Shown piece by piece: positions 27,454 to 35,075 of a stretch of 64,000 bases of DNA. The stretch spans positions 1 to 64,000 of the forward strand of contig CAJYXJ010000021.1 of the NCBI GenBank assembly GCA_913778085.1, given 5' to 3'. The notes below the pieces were generated by a model. The model saw only the letters and a program-made list of their open reading frames with translations, did no database searches and was not told where the DNA came from. The DNA is from an uncultured Chryseobacterium sp. GTDB lineage: Bacteria; Bacteroidota; Bacteroidia; Flavobacteriales; Weeksellaceae. A program made the translations under genes and the position numbers. Position 1 is the stretch's first letter. Every line of letters starts with the position of its first letter.

Positions 27454-27957
27454 ATGACACTTTCGGAAGCTAAAGAAAAATACATCCAGACCTGGGGAAC
27501 GTTTGCCACCAATTGGGGGATCAACCGGACAATGGCACAGGTTCATGCTTTGCTGATCGCGAGTGAAAAGCCGCTTTCTACCGATGAGGTAATGCAACAG
27601 CTGGAAATTTCCAGGGGGAATGCCAATATGAATCTCAGGGCGCTGATGGACTGGGGAATCGTAAAAAAAGAATTCGTGAAAGGTGACCGTAAGGAATATT
27701 TCGTTGCCGAAAAAGACGTCTGGTTCCTGTTTAAGCAGATTACCAAAGAACGCAGGAAAAGGGAAATAGAACCGGTGATTTCCTTTCTGGAAGAGCTGAA
27801 GGATATTGAAGATAAGGATACGGAAGGTGCCAAAGAGTTTATTAAGCTGATGAACGATTTCAGTTCGGTGACGGGAAAAATAAACAACATTATGGATCTT
27901 GCAATCAAAAGTGACGACCACTGGCTGGTAGGGAAGATTACCAACCTGTTGAAATAG
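27454..27957 (+). CDS. GbsR/MarR-family winged-helix transcriptional regulator
   Basis: A 167-residue regulator of the GbsR branch of the MarR superfamily (COG1510 type). The DNA-binding domain includes GINRTMAQVHALLIASEKPL, TDEVMQQLEISRGNANMNLR and the wing DWGIVKKEFVKGDRKEYFVA. The C-terminal half is helical and would dimerise. It heads the cluster up to 33.2 kb; identical palindromes overlap its own promoter and precede the next two genes. The effector is unknown. An A-rich hairpin near 28010 may partly terminate transcription before the next gene. Confidence 0.88.
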   Translation: MTLSEAKEKYIQTWGTFATNWGINRTMAQVHALLIASEKPLSTDEVMQQLEISRGNANMNLRALMDWGIVKKEFVKGDRKEYFVAEKDVWFLFKQITKERRKREIEPVISFLEELKDIEDKDTEGAKEFIKLMNDFSSVTGKINNIMDLAIKSDDHWLVGKITNLLK

Positions 27958-28040
27958 GAGGCACCTGCAAAACTTTGACAGAGATTTTAACTTTGATAAA
28001 GTGTAAACAAAGGCAAAAGCCTTTTTTATTTAAGTCAAAC

Positions 28041-28058
28041 TTTCAAAAATTATTGAAA
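28041..28058. promoter_or_regulatory. Candidate GbsR-type operator 2 (TTTCAA-N6-TTGAAA)
   Basis: TTTCAA-AAATTA-TTGAAA, identical to the core and centre of the palindrome in front of the regulator gene, 30 bp upstream of the first small membrane protein gene. Confidence 0.7.
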
Positions 28059-28088
28059 ATATAATAACAATAATAAAAACTTTAAAAC

Positions 28089-28457
28089 ATGAAAATTAAT
28101 ATTTTAAGAGGAGAAGTGATCATTCAGACAATAATCAGTCTTATATTCTTTTGGTATGCTGTTGCCCATTACTTCCAGAAAACACCGGGATCGGAATTTT
28201 TTATTGCTCTTTTCTATATTGGTGTTTCAAACCTTATCGGTTTTTTGTTAAGGGTTGCAGTAAGCAGAAGCAGGTTTCACCGGTATTATTTTTACGGTGT
28301 TATTCTCTTCTTTACCATCCTGTATTGTATGGCAATACAATTCGGTAATTCCAAAATGGATTATATAGTAAACTTTATGGGAATCGGAGGGGTACTTTTT
28401 AACCTATACTATCTCATATATGGTTTTTATATCATTAAGACAAACCAACCAAAATAA
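28089..28457 (+). CDS. Small four-helix membrane protein of unknown function
   Basis: I do not recognise a family for this 122-residue protein. Hydrophobicity suggests four membrane helices (about 8-27, 37-55, 66-85 and 93-115), with short charged loops such as VSRSRFHRYYF. It is preceded at 30 bp by the TTTCAA-N6-TTGAAA palindrome and lies in the same direction as the regulator and the following membrane-protein genes, so it is probably a target of the regulator. Confidence 0.7.
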   Translation: MKINILRGEVIIQTIISLIFFWYAVAHYFQKTPGSEFFIALFYIGVSNLIGFLLRVAVSRSRFHRYYFYGVILFFTILYCMAIQFGNSKMDYIVNFMGIGGVLFNLYYLIYGFYIIKTNQPK

Positions 28458-28488
28458 AAAACAGCAGTAAAATTTTTTTCATATTAAA

Positions 28489-28506
28489 TTTCAAAAAATA
28501 TTGAAA
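28489..28506. promoter_or_regulatory. Candidate GbsR-type operator 3 (TTTCAA-N6-TTGAAA)
   Basis: TTTCAA-AAAATA-TTGAAA, with the same arms and spacing as the two upstream copies, 16 bp before the start of the next membrane-protein gene. No other copy was noticed in the window. Confidence 0.7.
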
Positions 28507-28522
28507 GTATAATATTTATAAA

Positions 28523-28867
28523 ATGTTTAATATCGTCTCATACCTGCTTTTTCTTGCCGTCAGTTCGTATATAACGATTGACGTGGGACGAAGATGTTAT
28601 ATTGCAGGCAAGTATTATCTGGAATATCTGATTCATGACTCTCAGCTTTGTCTTACGATTAACAGGATACTTCTTGGCTGCTATTATCTGATCAATCTGG
28701 GTTATATCGCGATTAACCTTACCCACTGGGACAAAGTTAATACTGTGGAAGAAATTGTTACGGTCACTTCCGTACGAATCGGATATATTACATTGATCCT
28801 TTGTTTGTTACACTTTATGAACATTTCAGCACTATACTTATTAAGAAAAAATTTAACTATAAGATAA
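28523..28867 (+). CDS. Small membrane protein, paralogue of the next gene
   Basis: A 114-residue protein with three membrane helices (about 3-20, 46-66 and 87-107). The part from residue 44 on (INRILLGCYYLINLGYIAIN, TVEEIVTV, YLLRK) aligns with the downstream 133-residue protein (TNSLFKIGFYLLNLGFALCI, TVERLVVA, FLKGRK) without large gaps. The function is unknown. Its gene follows the third palindrome by 16 bp and is 7 bp from its paralogue, so the two should be co-expressed and might form a heteromer. Confidence 0.7.
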   Translation: MFNIVSYLLFLAVSSYITIDVGRRCYIAGKYYLEYLIHDSQLCLTINRILLGCYYLINLGYIAINLTHWDKVNTVEEIVTVTSVRIGYITLILCLLHFMNISALYLLRKNLTIR

Positions 28868-28874
28868 TAAAACT

Positions 28875-29276
28875 ATGAATGCAGCAGTACTTACCACCGA
28901 CTACAATTTTGAGGCATACATGATCTATCTGCCAATCGTGATCTTGCTAACGGTATTGGTTTCCCAATTTCTCTTCAAAAATTCCAAAACTTTTATGATC
29001 GATATTTTTCATCAGAAAGAAGACATTGCGATGGCGACCAATTCCTTATTCAAGATCGGTTTTTATCTCTTAAATCTGGGTTTTGCCCTTTGCATTATTG
29101 AGTTTTTCCGGATCGAAACCGTAGAAAGGCTGGTCGTCGCTTTGAGCGAAAAAATCGGTGGATTTTCCATTTATCTCGGGGTCATGATGCTTCTGAACTT
29201 ATTGCTTTTCCTGAAAGGCCGTAAACACGCCATGAATAAAAATAAAATCATTAAAAATGAAAACACTGCTGTTTAA
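28875..29276 (+). CDS. Small membrane protein, paralogue of the preceding gene
   Basis: A 133-residue protein with three membrane helices (about 16-34, 57-75 and 92-113) and a lysine-rich tail. It shares the pattern FYLLNLGFAL ... RIETVERLVVALSEKIGG ... MMLLNLLLFLKGRK with its upstream neighbour, indicating tandem duplication and divergence. No known family recognised. The 3' end overlaps a 28-codon open frame in another frame. Confidence 0.7.
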   Translation: MNAAVLTTDYNFEAYMIYLPIVILLTVLVSQFLFKNSKTFMIDIFHQKEDIAMATNSLFKIGFYLLNLGFALCIIEFFRIETVERLVVALSEKIGGFSIYLGVMMLLNLLLFLKGRKHAMNKNKIIKNENTAV

Positions 29277-29343
29277 AATCTGGATGTATTTTACCTTCAA
29301 AGTCCAGAAAAAAAGAACACGGGGAGACTTTTTAAACCTTTAA
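29257..29343 (+). CDS. Possible 28-residue small protein
   Basis: ATG at 29257 overlaps the end of the preceding gene by 20 bp and is followed by 28 codons (MKTLLFKIWMYFTFKVQKKR, then TRGDFLNL) and TAA, ending 12 bp before the DCC gene. The product has a short amphipathic or hydrophobic N-terminus and a strongly basic middle, as in small membrane-associated peptides. Overlap and tight packing favour translation, but its shortness means chance cannot be excluded. Confidence 0.35.
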   Translation: MKTLLFKIWMYFTFKVQKKRTRGDFLNL

Positions 29344-29355
29344 AAATCAATAATC

Positions 29356-30234
29356 ATGAAAACCCTTCAAAACCATACCCTTATTTATGACAGCGAATGC
29401 CCGATGTGCAACCTGTATTCCAAAGGCTTCATTGCGTCCGGAATGCTGGATCAGCACGGTAGGAAAGCTTTTACGGAATTAAATGTTGCAACAAAAAACC
29501 GGATTGATGTTAACCGTGCAAAAAACGAAATCGCTCTGGTTGATCATGCTAAAAACAAAGTGATCTATGGCCTGGACAGCCTGCTGCTGATTATCGGCAA
29601 CGCTTTTCCAATGCTGGAAAAGACAGCGCGGATCCAACCTCTGTATTGGTTTTTAAAAAAACTCTATTCTTTTGTTTCATACAACCGGAAACAGATCATT
29701 CCTTCCAAAAACAATCACAAAGCAGAGGCCTGTAACCCTGATTTCAATCTCAAATACAGAATGGCTTACCTCGTTTTTATTGCCGTTTTTTCAGCATATG
29801 TTTTAAGCTTGTTTTCTGAAAAATTGGGATTGAGCCGGAACTTCTTCAGGGAACTCGGCATCTGCACCGGACAGATCTTTTGGCAGACCGTTTTCCTGAA
29901 AGTTTATCTGAAAGAAAAGCTTTGGGATTACCTCGGAAATATGATGACCGTCTCCCTTATCGGAACCCTCCTGCTGATTACCGGACTTTTCCTGGACCTG
30001 AATGCTATTGCCGCATTCATCTATTTCGGAACGGTGGTAGCCATTATGTTTCTGGAACATATCAGGAGATGCCGGATTTTAGGACTGAATCTGCTGCCGA
30101 CGCTTTCCTGGACGCTTTTCAGGATGACCGTGCTGGCTTTCTTACTCTGTACTCATCTTTTAAAAACGAATAATGAACCCTACCGAACTGATCAAAGAAA
30201 TACCATGGAAAGATCTGAAATCTCTTTCCGTTAA
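29356..30234 (+). CDS. DCC-family (DUF393) thiol-disulfide protein with membrane domain
   Basis: A 292-residue two-part protein. The N-terminal part is a thioredoxin-like DCC domain with the DxxCxxC motif YDSECPMCNLYSKGF near residue 12 and the late family motif YGLDSLLLIIG. The C-terminal half (about 130-275) has about four to five membrane helices and no recognised catalytic motif. DCC proteins are predicted oxidoreductases with unknown partners. It overlaps the next gene by 62 bp, an unusually long overlap that implies tight coupling, or that the last 20 residues are not essential. Confidence 0.82.
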   Translation: MKTLQNHTLIYDSECPMCNLYSKGFIASGMLDQHGRKAFTELNVATKNRIDVNRAKNEIALVDHAKNKVIYGLDSLLLIIGNAFPMLEKTARIQPLYWFLKKLYSFVSYNRKQIIPSKNNHKAEACNPDFNLKYRMAYLVFIAVFSAYVLSLFSEKLGLSRNFFRELGICTGQIFWQTVFLKVYLKEKLWDYLGNMMTVSLIGTLLLITGLFLDLNAIAAFIYFGTVVAIMFLEHIRRCRILGLNLLPTLSWTLFRMTVLAFLLCTHLLKTNNEPYRTDQRNTMERSEISFR

Positions 30235-30955
30235 AGAAATGCTGATTGAAAATAACATCAGCCTGCCATGGCTTTTTATCTCATTAATTTTTGCTTACCA
30301 TGGCTATTACAGGGCAGCCCTGCCGTTTTCTGGCTTTTATTTCCTAACGGCGCTGAGACAGGTGCATAACGGTTTTCACAATGCCTTGGGAACGGGAAAA
30401 TTTCTGACCTGGCTTTCGATGTACCTGAACAGTATTCTGATGATGACTTCCGTGCATGCCGTGAAATTCAATCACCTCCGACATCACAAATACTGTCTGT
30501 CCGAAGAAGATTATGAAGGGAAAGCTGCCTCCATGACATGGTACAAAGCGATACTCTATGGTCCCAAACACCTGTTAATGATTCATTGGATTACTTTTAA
30601 AAAAGGCAATAAAAAATATAGGAAGAATATGTTTCTTCAGTTGTTTTCCGTCTTTATTTTTGTTGGTATGGCTTTCTATTTTCAGCTGAATATTTTGATA
30701 TACCATATCCTGGCGATGCTGGCCGGCGAACTTTTAATGGCTTTTTTTGCAGTCTGGACGGTACATCACGGTACTCACGACAATCCTCATTTCGCCAGAA
30801 CACAAAGGGGTTTCTGGAAAAATAAGCTCACCTTCAGCATGTTTTATCATATGGAGCATCACCTTTTTCCTGCTGTTCCCACTATAAAACTGCCGGAACT
30901 CGCTGAAAGGATTGACAAAGTACTGCCGGATCTGGATAAGAAGCAGGCCTTTTAA
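30173..30955 (+). CDS. Membrane fatty-acid desaturase family protein
   Basis: Membrane di-iron desaturase (PF00487 type) of 260 residues, expected to introduce a double bond in, or hydroxylate, an acyl chain or other lipid. Histidine boxes are HNGFHNALG near residue 66, FNHLRHHKYC near 101, TVHHGTHDNPHF near 200 and YHMEHHLFPAVPT near 225, with hydrophobic helices between. The ATG at 30173 lies inside the preceding gene; the next in-frame ATG (MLIENN) would remove 22 residues that fit the family. It is a central enzymatic member of the cluster. Confidence 0.87.
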   Translation: MNPTELIKEIPWKDLKSLSVKEMLIENNISLPWLFISLIFAYHGYYRAALPFSGFYFLTALRQVHNGFHNALGTGKFLTWLSMYLNSILMMTSVHAVKFNHLRHHKYCLSEEDYEGKAASMTWYKAILYGPKHLLMIHWITFKKGNKKYRKNMFLQLFSVFIFVGMAFYFQLNILIYHILAMLAGELLMAFFAVWTVHHGTHDNPHFARTQRGFWKNKLTFSMFYHMEHHLFPAVPTIKLPELAERIDKVLPDLDKKQAF

Positions 30956-30991
30956 TTCATAAAATTGTCCAAAATATCTCTTCTAAATAAA

Positions 30992-31447
30992 ATGTCCGTT
31001 ATTATTTTACATACCTGCATCCAAGCCGGGATCCCTAAAGTTTTCGATCTGGCCCGGGACATCGATCTTCATCAGAGATCCACTTTCCGGACTGGTGAAA
31101 AAGCCGTTGCCGGAAGAATGTCAGGACTGATCGAATTTGGCGAAACCGTTACCTGGAAAGCCAGGCACCTCGGTGTAATGCAGACTTTAACCACAAAAAT
31201 CGTTACCATGCAGAAACCCTATCATTTCACGGACATTATGCTGAAAGGCACATTCCGGTCCATGAAGCACCAGCATCTTTTCAGGCAGGAAGATCGGTAC
31301 ACCGTTATGACCGATATTTTCGAGTTTGAATCCCCGTTCGGGATCATCGGTAAAATATTCAATGCCATATTCCTTAGAAATTATATGAAGCAATTCCTTT
31401 TGGAAAGAAACCGGATGATTAAAAGTGCCGCCGAAGCAGACTTTTAG
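30992..31447 (+). CDS. SRPBCC (START-like) family protein
   Basis: A 151-residue protein of the SRPBCC fold, which encloses a hydrophobic ligand such as a lipid. Family features are IQAGIPKVFDLARDIDLHQR at the N-terminus, GETVTWKARHLGVMQTLTTK in the middle, FRSMKHQHLF, and the closing long helix NYMKQFLLERNRMIKSAAE. The first ATG in frame is at 30992; a TTG at 30965 would add nine residues and is less likely. The gene follows the desaturase by 36 bp. In this family it resembles the small proteins annotated near DUF2071 and TIGR01777 proteins. Confidence 0.8.
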   Translation: MSVIILHTCIQAGIPKVFDLARDIDLHQRSTFRTGEKAVAGRMSGLIEFGETVTWKARHLGVMQTLTTKIVTMQKPYHFTDIMLKGTFRSMKHQHLFRQEDRYTVMTDIFEFESPFGIIGKIFNAIFLRNYMKQFLLERNRMIKSAAEADF

Positions 31448-31485
31448 AATAAAAATTTTTATCATTTTATTTAAACAGTAACATT

Positions 31486-32193
31486 ATGAATTTCCTAACA
31501 GCAGAATGGCGGAAACTGGCCATCATCAATTACGAAATAAATCCGGAACTTCTCTTACCTTATCTTCCGGCAGGTACGGAACTGGATTTTTATCATGGCA
31601 AATGCTACATCAGCCTTGTCGGATTTATGTTCTTAAACACAAAATTATTAGGATTTCCGATCCCTTTTCACCGGAACTTTGAAGAAGTCAATTTGAGATT
31701 TTATGTAAAGAAAAAAGAAGGAGATCAATGGAAAAGAGGCGTGGTTTTTGTGAAAGAGATCGTTCCGAAACCTGCGCTGAGCCTGGTTGCCAATTCAGTG
31801 TATCAGGAACATTACGAGACGATGCCCATGCAAAACACCATTCATCATACAGATAATGAGGTATTGATCCGGTATTCTTGGAAAGACAGAACATGGCATT
31901 CCATTACCGTAACTGCCGGAAATAACCCCTTGCCCATGAAACGCGATTCTGAATTTGAGTTTATTACCGAACACTATTTCGGATTTACAAAAAAAAAAGA
32001 TAAAACGGCAGAATATGAAGTCTGCCATCCGAAATGGGAATACTACGAAGTAAAAAATCATGATATTAAAGTAGATTTTGAAAGCCTCTACGGAAGCGGT
32101 TTTAGATACCTGAATCTTCAGCGGCCTATCTCTGTAATGCTGGCGGAAGGTTCTAAAATACGGGTGAAAACGAAGAAATATTTACAGAGATAA
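31486..32193 (+). CDS. DUF2071 (YqjF) family protein
   Basis: A 235-residue protein with the DUF2071 signature: FLTAEWRKLAIINYEINPEL, LLPYLPAGTELDFYHGKCYI, SLVGFMFLNTK and EEVNLRFYVK. The fold resembles acetoacetate decarboxylase-like proteins but the family has no assigned function. There is no signal peptide or membrane helix. It is 38 bp after the SRPBCC gene in the same direction. Confidence 0.87.
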   Translation: MNFLTAEWRKLAIINYEINPELLLPYLPAGTELDFYHGKCYISLVGFMFLNTKLLGFPIPFHRNFEEVNLRFYVKKKEGDQWKRGVVFVKEIVPKPALSLVANSVYQEHYETMPMQNTIHHTDNEVLIRYSWKDRTWHSITVTAGNNPLPMKRDSEFEFITEHYFGFTKKKDKTAEYEVCHPKWEYYEVKNHDIKVDFESLYGSGFRYLNLQRPISVMLAEGSKIRVKTKKYLQR

Positions 32194-32219
32194 TGAATGG
32201 TGATGAAAATGAGCACCTA

Positions 32220-32290
32220 CTGAAAAACTGACGCAAAGTCCAATGGTAATTATTGCTATTTTTAAGGAAGCAAAGTAAAGTGGCAAAGCC
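32220..32290 (+). repeat. Truncated copy of the 169-bp inverted-repeat element
   Basis: GACGCAAAG, then GGTAATTATTGCTATTTTTA, then GCAAAGTAAAGTGGCAAAGCC, match the left halves of the elements at 33342 and 34744. No right half is present. Confidence 0.5.
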
Positions 32291-32330
32291 ATCTTTGAAC
32301 CCTTAATTTTTACCTCTAAATCCTTTTCCC

Positions 32331-33224
32331 ATGACAATCAGTATCGCAGCCGGAACCGGCTTTCTCGGAAAAAACCTCGAACAATATTTTACGGAAAAAG
32401 GCCATCAGATCTACATTTTAACCCGTAGCCCAAAACGCAGAAACGAGTTTCTCTGGGATGCCAGAACATTAGGCGAATGGAAAAACCTTCTGGAAACTAC
32501 CGATGTTCTCATCAACCTCGCTGGAAAGTCCGTAGATTGCCGATACACCGAAAAAAGCAGGAATGAAATTTATCATTCAAGAATAGACAGTACCAGAGTG
32601 CTTCAGGAAGCGGTCGATCAATGCAATCATAAACCAAAAATCTGGCTGAATGCCAGTTCGGCAACCATCTACATCCATTCCGAAACCCACCTCAATACCG
32701 AAGAAGGCGGCATCATCGGCGACGACTTCTCCATGAACATCTGCAAAAGCTGGGAACAGGAGTTTTTCCGAACAAATACGGACAATGTGAGAAAAGTTGC
32801 CTTGCGGACATCCATTGTGCTGGGGAACAACGGCGGCGCTTTCCCCAAACTGAAAACCCTTACGAAATTCGGGCTGGGCGGGAAACAGGGCAGGGGAAAC
32901 CAAAAGGTGAGCTGGATCCACATTCATGATTTCTGCAAAGCGGTGGAATTCGTAATAGCGCATAAGAATATAGCCGGCCCGGTTAATGTAACTGCTCCGG
33001 ATCCGCTTTCCAATGAAAGATTCATGAAAGAATTGAGACGGAAAATGAAAATCCCCTTCGGTTTAAACGCTCCGGTCTGGCAGCTGGAAATCGCTTCTGT
33101 AGTCTTAAGGACTGAAACGGAACTTCTCCTAAAGAGCCGGAATGTCTCTCCGGATAAATTATTGAAAAATGGTTTTGAATTTACTTATCCCAAACTTGAA
33201 ACCGCACTGAAAGATCTAGTTTGA
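32331..33224 (+). CDS. TIGR01777 family epimerase-like protein (SDR39U1 type)
   Basis: A 297-residue extended-SDR protein of the TIGR01777 family. Rossmann motif GTGFLGKNL near the N-terminus, NLAGKSVDCRYTEK, the IVLGNNGGAFPKL segment, SWIHIHDFCKAVEFV and GPVNVTAPDPLSN are typical. The substrate is unknown. The usual Tyr-x-x-x-Lys is not obvious, as in many members. It ends the cluster that begins with the GbsR-type regulator, but a 137-bp gap with repeat sequence separates it from DUF2071, so it may have its own promoter. Confidence 0.87.
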   Translation: MTISIAAGTGFLGKNLEQYFTEKGHQIYILTRSPKRRNEFLWDARTLGEWKNLLETTDVLINLAGKSVDCRYTEKSRNEIYHSRIDSTRVLQEAVDQCNHKPKIWLNASSATIYIHSETHLNTEEGGIIGDDFSMNICKSWEQEFFRTNTDNVRKVALRTSIVLGNNGGAFPKLKTLTKFGLGGKQGRGNQKVSWIHIHDFCKAVEFVIAHKNIAGPVNVTAPDPLSNERFMKELRRKMKIPFGLNAPVWQLEIASVVLRTETELLLKSRNVSPDKLLKNGFEFTYPKLETALKDLV

Positions 33225-33341
33225 TTTGATTATTTTAGACGTGTTCAGTCTGCAATCTTACCGTTCCGAAACGATGTCATATTGAAAATAAATCAAGGCA
33301 AGAACTTTTGAATAAGAATGTATGAACAGGTATATAGCCTA

Positions 33342-33510
33342 TTTAACGCAAAGCCTTGATGGTGGCTCCGCATATACAAAGGAGCAAAGTAAAGCGGCAA
33401 AGCCGCTGATGAAGCGTATGCATAAAGCGTACGCTTCATCAGATCAGCTTGCTGATCTCTTCTTCGTTTCTTTAAATTCAGCATCAGGAAAAAGTAAACT
33501 TTGCGTTAAA
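33342..33510. mobile_element. MITE-like element, 169 bp, perfect 12-bp terminal inverted repeats
   Basis: Left end TTTAACGCAAAG (33342-33353) and right end CTTTGCGTTAAA (33499-33510) are exact inverted repeats. Inside are two hairpins: GATGAAGCGTA/TACGCTTCATC (33408-33440) and GATCAGC-TT-GCTGATC (33442-33457). A related copy lies at 34744-34905 and a truncated one at 32220. No coding capacity; an open frame of 69 codons across it is not a gene. Confidence 0.7.
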
Positions 33511-33599
33511 AAATCATTCAGAAAAAGCTAAAGATATCCTGAAATTTTGTATGCTCTTTCCGTTTTTAATCCAATGAATTATTTAATCTGAGGACATTT

Positions 33600-34526
33600 T
33601 CAGATCTTTTCCAGATTCCATTTTTTCAGGTAGTCAAAAACAGCTTCCAGTACAGCCTCCGGATTTTCTTCAAACATATAGTGACCGGTATCCGCCAGAT
33701 GAACCAGCTCATACTGCTTGGCGGTGAAAGGGAGTGCATACTGATAAAATCCATAGGATACATTGCTGGCAATTCCCAGTACAGGCATGATTAGCTTCTG
33801 ATACCTTTTACCATCTTCAATATCCTGATGAAATGCCTGATACCAGGCATTAGATGCCCGGATGCGCTCGGGCTGATTGTAAACCGACGCATACACTTCT
33901 TTCTCAAAATCTGAAATTTTGCGGTCATCTGTCATTACGTAATGAAAAAGCCAGTCGAGAAGGTAACGGTACCTGCCTTCCAACAGTTTTTCGGGGAGTC
34001 CTTTGATCTGGTTAAAGCCCATCCACCAGGTATAAGGCCGTTCCGGATCTATTTTTTCACCAAAGGTCCCTTCTGCAGGGATGAGCGGCATCTGCAGTAT
34101 TCCTTCGCTGGGATGAAGGCCATCGGCAAGAATCAGTCCGGCTACTGCTTCCGGGAAATTGTGAGCCAGGCTCATTGCCACCATGCCGCCAATATCATGG
34201 CCCAGCACAAAAGCCTGCTTCAGACCAAGCTGCAGGATGAGTTCATAGATATCTTCAGCCATGGTCTTTTTGTCGTAACCGGATAAAGGGGTCGCGGAAC
34301 TGCCCATTCCACGGATATCCACGACGATTACGCGGTAGTTTTCAGCCAGTGGCAAAGCTATATTGCGGTAGGAATACCAGGTTTGCGGCCATCCCGGAAG
34401 ACAGATGACAGGAATGCCGTTTCCTCCGTCAACATAGTGTAGCTGAGTGCCGTTTACACTGGCGATATGGTTCGTGAATCCCTCCCAGTCGCGGATCAGG
34501 GATTCGTCTGTATAATGGTTTTGCAT
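33600..34526 (-). CDS. Epoxide-hydrolase-like alpha/beta hydrolase
   Basis: A 308-residue alpha/beta hydrolase. The nucleophile is probably aspartate (LGHDIGGMVAMSLAH), as in epoxide hydrolases and haloalkane dehalogenases; the oxyanion motif is CLPGWPQTWYSYR, and the late catalytic His is in ADTGHYMFEENPE. There is no signal peptide. Opposite orientation to the cluster before it; it is flanked by two copies of the MITE-like element. The physiological substrate is unknown. Confidence 0.85.
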   Translation of the reverse strand: MQNHYTDESLIRDWEGFTNHIASVNGTQLHYVDGGNGIPVICLPGWPQTWYSYRNIALPLAENYRVIVVDIRGMGSSATPLSGYDKKTMAEDIYELILQLGLKQAFVLGHDIGGMVAMSLAHNFPEAVAGLILADGLHPSEGILQMPLIPAEGTFGEKIDPERPYTWWMGFNQIKGLPEKLLEGRYRYLLDWLFHYVMTDDRKISDFEKEVYASVYNQPERIRASNAWYQAFHQDIEDGKRYQKLIMPVLGIASNVSYGFYQYALPFTAKQYELVHLADTGHYMFEENPEAVLEAVFDYLKKWNLEKI

Positions 34527-34743
34527 AAGATTTTTTATTTAAAATTTTTTGATTTTTGTCTTTAAGAGGTTAACGTTTATTGCCATGAAACCGAAAATAT
34601 AGTCTCTGTAAATGATGGTTATGGTCATTATGAAAATGTTGGTTCAGTGAATATCTGTCTGAATCTGCAATAATCAATTTTCAGCATAAATAACGCAGGG
34701 TAAAATAAATTAGAGCAGGTAATCCGTAAGAGAATTCATTAAC

Positions 34744-34905
34744 TTTTAGACGCAGAGGATGGTCATTATTCCGGCTATTTTTAAAGAGAGCAAAGCCGCT
34801 GATCAGGCGAACGGATCATGTCAACGCTTCATCAGATCAGCTTGCTGATCCTTTCTTTGCAGCCTTTCATTATGCATTAGAAATCGTAAATTTTGCGTTA
34901 AAAAA
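34744..34905. mobile_element. Second, diverged copy of the MITE-like element
   Basis: Left end TTTTAGACGCAGAG and right end TTTTGCGTTAAAAAA are imperfect inverted repeats. It shares GGCTATTTTTAA, GCAAAGCCGCTGAT and the hairpin GATCAGC-TT-GCTGATC (34835-34850) with the element at 33342. It lies in a 549-bp gap that otherwise holds no recognisable gene. Confidence 0.6.
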
Positions 34906-35075
34906 GCTGAGCAGAACCTTAATTCAGACTTTTATGTATTTTCCGAAAAGATTAATTCATGATTAATAAACTGAATGTCAGCATACAATTAATTGAGATC
35001 ATCGTTAAAAACAATCTTTTCATTTGTAATTGTTAGTTCAACAAAGCTCAGCAGCTTCCGGATGAAATGAAAGGA

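Noticed and set aside
33322-33531. Open frame of 69 codons
   Set aside because: It lies almost wholly in the MITE-like element and its terminal repeats.
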